Shown here: positions 57,330 to 64,000 of the stretch, one piece after another
How positions within the stretch are numbered: position 1 is the stretch's first letter
Layout of the letters: each line of letters begins with the position of its first letter
DNA from: Pseudomonadota bacterium
GTDB lineage: Bacteria; Myxococcota_A; Polyangia; GCA-2747355
DNA: 64,000 nt
Reading direction: 5' to 3'
Assembly: GCA_016711215.1 (NCBI GenBank)
Contig: JADJTL010000003.1
Location: 186,001-250,000 of the forward strand
The notes under the pieces: generated by a model
Seen by the model: the letters and a program-made list of their open reading frames with translations, nothing else
Told to the model about the DNA's origin: nothing
Databases searched by the model: none
Made by a program: the position numbers and the translations under genes

Positions 57330-57353
57330 GCCAGCGGACCAACAGCCAGCGAG

Positions 57354-58913
57354 ATGAAGGCGGCGATGAGCGACGAGAACACAGAGTTCGATCTGATCGT
57401 GATTGGCAGCGGCTTCGGCGGTGCGATGTTCGCGGCGCCCTGGGTCGAGGCCGGCAAGCGCGTACTCTTGCTCGAGCGCGGCGACTGGGTGCCGCGCGAC
57501 GAGCGCTGCTGGGACGTCGACGCCTCCTTCGACCTGACGCCCTATTACTCCACCCTGCCGCCCTATCGCGTCGCCGCGGGCAGCAAGCCGAGGGTCATCG
57601 GGAGCTGCGCCTGCGTTGGCGGCGCCTCGGTCTTCTACGGCGGCGTCTCGTTGCGCTTGCGCCGGGAGGATCTGGCCGTCGATCCCGCGATCGTCGGCGC
57701 TTCGGGCGCGTGCTGGCCGCTGAGCTATGAGCTGCTCGAGCCCTTCTATGCCGAGGCCGAGCGACGCCTCGATGTCGCCGGCACCACGGGCGTCGATCCC
57801 ACCGAGCCACCGCGCAGCACCCACTACCCGCAGCCCTCTCAGGCGCTCTCGCGCGCCGCCCGGTTGGTCGAGCGCGGCGCCCAGCGCTGCGGGCTGAAAC
57901 CCTTTCCCCTGCCGCTGGCGATCAACTACCGCAGCGACCACGAGCGTCAGGTCTGCGCGGCCTGCCGCACCTGCGACACCTTCGCCTGCGCGATCGGCGC
58001 CAAGAACGATCTGGCCTCGGGCCTGCTCCCGGCGCTGCTGCGGCAGGGCTTGAGCCTGCGCCCGGGCGCGCTCGTGACTCGGCTCGTCGAGCAGGGCCGA
58101 CGGGTCACCGCCGTCGAGTACTTCGACCTCGCCACGCAAGAGCATCGGGTGGTCCGCGGACGGACCGTGGCCTTGGCCGCCGGCGCGCTCGGCTCGGCGC
58201 ATCTGCTGCTCTCGTCGCGCCTCGATCAGCTCAACCCCGGCGGGCAGGTCGTCGGGCGTTATCTGATGCGGCACTGCAATGGCATCGTCTTCGGCGTCTT
58301 CCCGCGCGTGCCCGATCCGCAGCGCGAGTTTCATAAGCAACTCGGCGTCCACGACTTCTACTTCGGCCATCCGACCGTACGCGAGCCCAAGGGCAAGCTC
58401 GGCAGCCTGCAGCAGCTCCAGACGCCGCCGATCGGGCTGGTCCGCGCCCACATCCCGCGGGCGCTCGGCACCATCGCCGCGCCGGTGATCGAGCGCATGA
58501 CGGGCCTGCTGCTGATCGCCGAGGACCAGCCCCAGCACGACAATCACGTCCGCCTCGACTGGCAGACCCGCGATGCCGCCGGTCTGCCCCAGCTCGAGAT
58601 CACGCACCGCTACAGCGAGCGCGACCTGGCCGCCCGGCGCGCGCTGGGCAAGGCGGCCCGCAGGATCATGCGCAAGGCCGGCGCCTGGCTGACCCATACC
58701 CGCACGATCGAGACCTTCTCCCACGCCTTGGGCACCGTGCGCATGGGACCGACGCCCGAGACCTCGGCGCTCGATGCCCAGTCGCGCTTCCGCGGGTTGG
58801 ACAACCTCTTCGTCGTCGACGCCAGCGCCTTTCCGACCGCCGCCGCGGTCAATCCGAGTCTGACCATTGCCGCCAACGCGTTGCGGGCGAGTCGCGCCGC
58901 GCTCGAGGATTGA
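57354..58913 (+). CDS. GMC-family FAD oxidoreductase
   Basis: 519 residues. N-terminal FAD-binding GSGFGG (18-23), SCACVGGASVFYGG and a C-terminal HALGTVRMG followed by NLFVVDASAFPTAAAVNPSLTIAANA, the GMC_oxred_C signature with the catalytic-site His/Asn region. A Cys cluster CAACRTCDTFAC near residue 200-212 is typical of bacterial GMCs linked to sugar or sterol oxidation. ATG 57372 (MSDENT) is an alternative start. The next gene begins 1 bp after the stop. Confidence 0.9.
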   Translation: MKAAMSDENTEFDLIVIGSGFGGAMFAAPWVEAGKRVLLLERGDWVPRDERCWDVDASFDLTPYYSTLPPYRVAAGSKPRVIGSCACVGGASVFYGGVSLRLRREDLAVDPAIVGASGACWPLSYELLEPFYAEAERRLDVAGTTGVDPTEPPRSTHYPQPSQALSRAARLVERGAQRCGLKPFPLPLAINYRSDHERQVCAACRTCDTFACAIGAKNDLASGLLPALLRQGLSLRPGALVTRLVEQGRRVTAVEYFDLATQEHRVVRGRTVALAAGALGSAHLLLSSRLDQLNPGGQVVGRYLMRHCNGIVFGVFPRVPDPQREFHKQLGVHDFYFGHPTVREPKGKLGSLQQLQTPPIGLVRAHIPRALGTIAAPVIERMTGLLLIAEDQPQHDNHVRLDWQTRDAAGLPQLEITHRYSERDLAARRALGKAARRIMRKAGAWLTHTRTIETFSHALGTVRMGPTPETSALDAQSRFRGLDNLFVVDASAFPTAAAVNPSLTIAANALRASRAALED

Positions 58914-58914
58914 T

Positions 58915-59985
58915 ATGGCCTTTCGCGACACACTCTCTCTGGTCTTTCTCGGCTGTGGCTTGGCCACGCGCCTGCACAGCAAGACGCTCGCCAAGCTCGA
59001 TCCGACCCTGCGGCGCGCCTACGCCAGCCGCGACCGCGAGCGCGCGCTGGCCGCCTGCGCCAAGCACCGCGGCGTCCGCGCCTATGGCAGCTACGAGGAG
59101 GCGCTGGACGACACCACGATCGACGTGGTCTTCGTCACGACGCCGCCCTCCTCGCACCTCGAGTGGACCCTGCGGGCGCTCGCCGCGGGGAAGGACGTGA
59201 TTGTCGAGAAGCCGGCCTTCCTGCGCGCCGCGGACGTCGCCGCCGTGCGTCAGGCCTGCGCCAGCAGCGGACGGCGGGTGCTCGTCGCCGAGAACTACTA
59301 CTACAAGCCCTTGGCCACCCGACTGCGCGCGCTGCTCGCGGACGAGGTGGTCGGCGACGTGCTCTTCGTGCTGGTCAACGCCACCAAGCGTCAGCGCACC
59401 AGCGGCTGGCGCGACGATCGAGCGCTGGCCGGTGGCGGCGCCCTCTTCGAGGGCGGCATCCACTGGATCAACCTGCTGGCCAACATCGGCCTCGAGCTGC
59501 AGACGGCGCGCGGCCTGCTGCCGACACCGCTGGCGGGCCCGCTGGAGCGGAGCATGCTGATCACGCTCTCCTATCGCGAAGGCGCGGTGGGGACGCTGGC
59601 CTATTCCTGGGAGGTGCCGGCGTTGATCAACGGCGTGCACCTCTCGACCATCAGCGGTCGGTGCGGCTCGATCACCTTCGAGTCCAACGGGCTCTTCATC
59701 TGGGTCAATGGCAAATCACGCCGGCTGCTACTGCCTGGCGTCAGCGACCTGGCGGGCTCCAAGGCGATGTTCACCGACTTCCTCGCCGCGCTGCGCACGG
59801 AGCAGCGCGAGCCGGCGATGAACCTCGCGCGCGCCGAGCACGACCTCAGGCTCGTCGAGGCCATCTACCGCAGCGTCGCGCTCAGCGACGACCCTGCGGC
59901 GCCTGGCCAGCACGAAGCGGCGGGCGGCGAGAGCTGCGCTGAAGGCCCAGCGAGTAGATCGCCAGCGCCAGCCAGATCAGCGTGA
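58915..59985 (+). CDS. Gfo/Idh/MocA-family oxidoreductase
   Basis: 356 residues. N-terminal NAD(P)-binding fold with VFLGCGLATRLHSKTL, VVFVTTPPSSHLEWTLRALAAGKDVIVEKP (catalytic Lys99 in EKP) and GGGALFEGGIHWINLL with the catalytic His. It probably oxidises a sugar or sugar-linked substrate together with the adjacent GMC enzyme. The last 35 residues are Ala/Gly/Ser-rich and unlike the family, and overlap the convergent rarD gene by 104 bp. The native stop may have been lost. Confidence 0.88.
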   Translation: MAFRDTLSLVFLGCGLATRLHSKTLAKLDPTLRRAYASRDRERALAACAKHRGVRAYGSYEEALDDTTIDVVFVTTPPSSHLEWTLRALAAGKDVIVEKPAFLRAADVAAVRQACASSGRRVLVAENYYYKPLATRLRALLADEVVGDVLFVLVNATKRQRTSGWRDDRALAGGGALFEGGIHWINLLANIGLELQTARGLLPTPLAGPLERSMLITLSYREGAVGTLAYSWEVPALINGVHLSTISGRCGSITFESNGLFIWVNGKSRRLLLPGVSDLAGSKAMFTDFLAALRTEQREPAMNLARAEHDLRLVEAIYRSVALSDDPAAPGQHEAAGGESCAEGPASRSPAPARSA

Positions 59986-60880
59986 AGGAGCGCAGCGTGG
60001 CCGGGGCCAGCCGCTCGTGGAAGACCAAGATCGCCAGCAGGAACTGCCCCGTCGGCGCGATGTACTGCAGCACGCCCAGGGTAGAGAGCGACACGCGGCG
60101 GGCACCCGCCGCAAAGAGCACGAGCGGCACCGCCGTGATCGGCCCGGCGAGTAGCAGCAACACATCGAGCCCAAGGCGTGGCGAACCGAAGGCACCGCCC
60201 CCGCGCAGGCCGATGGCCACGAGATAGGTCAGCGCGAGCGGGGCCATCAGGGCGGTCTCGAAGAAGAGCCCGACCCAGACATCGACCTGCGCCACCTTGC
60301 GGATCAACCCATAGACCGCAAAGCTGACGGCCAAGACGAGCGCGATCCACGGGGCGTGACCGAGCGCCAACACCTGGTGCAGCACCGCCACCGCGGCCGT
60401 GACGACGGCGAGCGCCTGAATCGGCCGCAGGCTTTCGCGCAGCACGAGCACACCTAGCATCACGCTGACCAGCGGGTTGATGAAGTAGCCCAGGCTCGAC
60501 TCGAGCACGCGGCCCTTCAGCACGGCCCAGACGTAGATCAACCAGTTCAGCGAGAGCACCACGGCCGACGTCGCGAGCGCGGCGACGAGGCGAGGTCGGC
60601 GCAGCGCGGCGACGACCAACGGCCAGCGCTTCAGCACGGTCAACACCACGCCGAGCACGGCGGCCGTCCAAACGATGCGGTGGGCCAGGACCTCGAGCGC
60701 AGGAACACCGGCCAGGGCGCGAAAGTAGAGCGGGAAGAGCCCCCAGATCGTGTAGGCGGCCGCCGCGGCCACGACGCCCTGACGCGCGCGACCGGCCTCG
60801 ACGCTCGGATCGGGACCACCCGGCATGACCGCACCCGGCCAGCCGACCAGCGCGGCGACGGCCTGCTTGGTAGTGCGCAT
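59882..60880 (-). CDS. rarD: RarD-type EamA-family permease
   Basis: 332 residues with ten transmembrane helices (two EamA repeats). It has YTIWGLFPLYFRAL, LAHRIVWT, LNWLIYVWAV and LGYFINPL, all diagnostic of RarD (chloramphenicol-sensitive protein). The substrate of the family is uncertain. An internal ATG at 60826 is a possible start; the C-terminal Arg-rich tail runs into the convergent gene. Confidence 0.93.
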   Translation of the reverse strand: MRTTKQAVAALVGWPGAVMPGGPDPSVEAGRARQGVVAAAAAYTIWGLFPLYFRALAGVPALEVLAHRIVWTAAVLGVVLTVLKRWPLVVAALRRPRLVAALATSAVVLSLNWLIYVWAVLKGRVLESSLGYFINPLVSVMLGVLVLRESLRPIQALAVVTAAVAVLHQVLALGHAPWIALVLAVSFAVYGLIRKVAQVDVWVGLFFETALMAPLALTYLVAIGLRGGGAFGSPRLGLDVLLLLAGPITAVPLVLFAAGARRVSLSTLGVLQYIAPTGQFLLAILVFHERLAPATLRSFTLIWLALAIYSLGLQRSSRRPPLRAGQAPQGRR

Positions 60881-61039
60881 GCTCTCGAAGCTCCCTGCGC
60901 GCGATGCGCCACGTCAGAAGGCCGGAGGAGCCCGGCTCACTGCTGTTGCTGGTGCGGGAATTCGCGACCAATGTCAAGTCGAGGTGGAGGTCGCGCGTCG
61001 CGGGCCGCGACCTCGACGCTGCGCTGCGCTGCGGTGTAC

Positions 61040-62285
<1,246 letters not shown>

Positions 62286-62469
62286 GACGTTCCTCCATGA
62301 GCTCCTAGTTTGTGCTCTGAGATACAGACCAGTCTAGCAGCTTTATTCCGCCGCGACGCTCCGCGACGCTGCGGGACGATCGGCGGCGCTGGACCGTCCA
62401 GCGATTCGGCGCCAAAGTGCGCCGGGCCGGCCAGCCCCGGCCGCCACGCGCCGCCCCGGAGTCCACGCG

Positions 62470-63789
62470 ATGTCGACGCCCGCGCTCGTTCCCACGATCC
62501 ACCTGCGCGGTCAGGCCGCTCAGCTCGATCGCGTCTTCGACCTGGTGCGCTTCGTCACCAACCACCAGCCGCTCTCAGCCTGCCTCGACGAGCTGCCGCG
62601 TCGCCTGGCCGAGGTCTTCAGCGCGGACGTCTGCTCGATCTACATCCTCGAGGGCGAAGACCTGGTGATGCGCGCCAACGTCGGCTTTCCCGCCGCGGCG
62701 CTGGGCGAGGTGCGCCTGGCGATCGGTCAGGGCATCACCGGGGTCGCAGTCGAATGCATGCGACCGATCTCCGTCAACCTGGCCCCCCAGCATACGAGCT
62801 ACCATCACGTCGACGGCCTTGAGGAGGAGCGCTTTCCGGTTTTCCTGGCGCTGCCGATTCTCGGCCCCCGTGGCCCCGTCGGCGCGCTCGTGCTGCAGCG
62901 GCGCGCTCAGGCCGCCTTCGGCGACACGACGATCGAGCTGGCCGTGGCCCTGACGGCTCCGATCGCCGCCGTGCTCGAGCGCGCGCGTCTCGTCGACGCC
63001 CTGCGCGCGCAACATCGCGCGCTACCGCCGGGCCGGCGCCGCGTCACGCTCTCCGGTCGCACGGTGGTCCGCGGGCGGGCCTTTGGCCGCGCCTGGGCGC
63101 TGCGCCGACCGGAGCCCGCTCGTGCGCCGGGATCTAACCCGGTCGCGGCAAGCGAGAGCGCGGCCCTCGCGCTCGATCGCGCTGTAGCCCAACTCCGCCG
63201 GGCCCTCACCGCCGAAGGCGAGCGCGCCAGCAAGCGCGGGCTCGAGACGGCGGTCTTCGGTCCCCTGCACTCGATTCTCGACGATACCCGCCTGCGCGAA
63301 CGCATCCTCGCGGGCTGCGACGGCCGCAGCTCGCTCGCGCACGCCCTGCTCACCGCGGGCAGCGAGGCCGCGCGGGCCGCCACGCGCGCGGGCGAAGACT
63401 TCGCGCTCGAGCGTGCCCACACCATCAATGACCTTTGCGAGACCTTGGTGGCGCTGGTCAGCGACGCCTCGCTGACCGAGACGCCCCCCGGGGCGGTCCT
63501 CGTCGGCGACCGGCTGACGATCTACGATCTGCTCATTTCTGGCCGCCGTCAGCCCAGCGCGCTGGTGCTCGGCGACGCAGTCCAGGAGGCCACTACCGCG
63601 ACGCTGGCGCAACTGATCGGCGTGCCGACCGTCACCGGCGTCAACGACCTCTTCCGCTGGATCAGCGATGGCGAGACGCTGCTGGTCGACGCCGACCACG
63701 GCCTGGTGCGCGTCAGCCCGACGCGCCTCGACATCGCTGCCGTGCGCCAGCAGCGGCGCCAGGACGGCCTGGGGCGCCGACCCGCCTGA
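62470..63789 (+). CDS. GAF-domain protein with a truncated PTS enzyme-I-like module
   Basis: 439 residues. The N-terminal GAF domain (about 15-180) resembles that of PtsP, which senses nitrogen or small molecules. The next part resembles the helical HPr-binding domain of enzyme I (FGPLHSILDD and downstream helices). The last 100 residues resemble the phosphohistidine swivel domain, but the usual GGxxSHxAI is GDAVQEATTATLAQ, so the phospho-acceptor His is gone. The PEP-binding TIM barrel is absent. It therefore cannot phosphorylate HPr and is probably a regulator derived from PtsP. Confidence 0.8.
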   Translation: MSTPALVPTIHLRGQAAQLDRVFDLVRFVTNHQPLSACLDELPRRLAEVFSADVCSIYILEGEDLVMRANVGFPAAALGEVRLAIGQGITGVAVECMRPISVNLAPQHTSYHHVDGLEEERFPVFLALPILGPRGPVGALVLQRRAQAAFGDTTIELAVALTAPIAAVLERARLVDALRAQHRALPPGRRRVTLSGRTVVRGRAFGRAWALRRPEPARAPGSNPVAASESAALALDRAVAQLRRALTAEGERASKRGLETAVFGPLHSILDDTRLRERILAGCDGRSSLAHALLTAGSEAARAATRAGEDFALERAHTINDLCETLVALVSDASLTETPPGAVLVGDRLTIYDLLISGRRQPSALVLGDAVQEATTATLAQLIGVPTVTGVNDLFRWISDGETLLVDADHGLVRVSPTRLDIAAVRQQRRQDGLGRRPA

Positions 63790-63804
63790 AGGGCCTGCTC
63801 GGTG

Positions 63805-64000
63805 CTAGCCGGGCGCCGCCAGAGACCGGCCCGCGCCGCGCGCGTCCTCGACGACCCGCTGCAAGGTGCCGACGAGGATCCGCATCACCTCCGCCTCGCC
63901 GAACTGGCGCTGAATGCGACGTCGTCCGGCAGCGCCCATCCGCTGCCGCAGCGCGGCATCACCGAGCAGCGTCCCGAGGTGCGCGGCAAAGCCCTCGACG
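63805..64000 (-). CDS. C-terminal end of a GT4 glycosyltransferase (partial)
   Basis: The minus-strand frame enters from the right edge and stops at 63805-63807 (TAG). The 65 visible residues include AAHLGTLLGDAALRQRMG followed by AAGRRRIQRQFG, the C-terminal helix pattern of GT4 glycosyltransferases. The body of the gene is outside the window. Confidence 0.75.
   Translation of the reverse strand, partial: VEGFAAHLGTLLGDAALRQRMGAAGRRRIQRQFGEAEVMRILVGTLQRVVEDARGAGRSLAAPG

Noticed and set aside
59865..61039. Extension of the vWA frame past the poly-G run
   Set aside because: Results from the frame shift at the homopolymer; it runs antisense-like through the rarD region and lacks similarity.

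Overview
The window is GC-rich, densely coded chromosomal DNA of a Gram-negative bacterium. Several features suggest a myxobacterium-like (former deltaproteobacterial) genome, but no rRNA or other taxonomic marker is present, so this is an inference. They are the many lipoprotein signal peptides with no linked sorting genes, very large TPR proteins, a sphingoid-base locus, mosaic two-component proteins, and frequent GTG/TTG starts with 1-8 bp overlaps.

Layout. 0-4 kb: clpB and a zinc-less DnaJ-like protein (chaperones). 4-14 kb: a 1706-residue TPR protein, an NlpC/P60 hydrolase, a repeat-rich lipoprotein, a single-domain response regulator and an HPt-REC-REC-GGDEF protein. 14-21 kb: a sphingoid-base locus. 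One strand carries fabG-like, KS-alpha, KS-beta, alpha-oxoamine synthase and ACP genes; a 3-ketodihydrosphingosine-reductase-like gene diverges from them. 21-23 kb: groES-groEL. 23-27.5 kb: a lipoprotein, ssb, a PBP7-type D,D-peptidase and a TGS/uridine-kinase-like protein. 27.5-34.5 kb: a tight seven-gene operon (adenylating enzyme, ACP, Fe-alcohol dehydrogenase, LuxE, LuxC, GNAT, PAP2-TPR) that looks like a fatty-acid reductase pathway without luciferase. 34.6-41.7 kb: an accessory stretch with a subtilase relic, a KirBac channel, small orphan proteins, an ATPase/TOPRIM-like pair whose ATPase has one in-frame stop, a frameshifted relic and a TPR membrane protein. 41.8-44.6 kb: ppc. 44.8-49.1 kb: two glycosyltransferases, a methyltransferase and a WecE-like aminotransferase. 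49.2-53.3 kb: a GH13 enzyme, ilvE, an orphan and rseP. 53.3-56.2 kb: cysTWA sulfate transporter. 56.2-60.9 kb: a GT4-like enzyme, a GMC oxidoreductase, a Gfo/Idh/MocA enzyme and RarD. 61-64 kb: a von Willebrand lipoprotein broken at a 31-base poly-G run, a truncated GAF/PTS-enzyme-I-like protein and the end of a GT4 gene.

How the genes work together. The two lipid loci are the most interesting. In the sphingoid locus a catalytically complete ketosynthase is paired with one that has lost all three catalytic residues, as in the KS/chain-length-factor pairs of type II polyketide synthases. This suggests a dedicated acyl chain is built on the local ACP and handed to the oxoamine synthase, then reduced by the divergent SDR. 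The LuxCE operon appears to activate an acyl chain onto its own ACP, reduce it to aldehyde and perhaps alcohol, and ends with an Aur1-like PAP2 membrane enzyme that could act on lipid head groups. A link between the two loci is speculation.

A second window-wide feature is a set of short tandem repeats (11-22 bp units, each with an unrelated sequence), several lying directly against start or stop codons.
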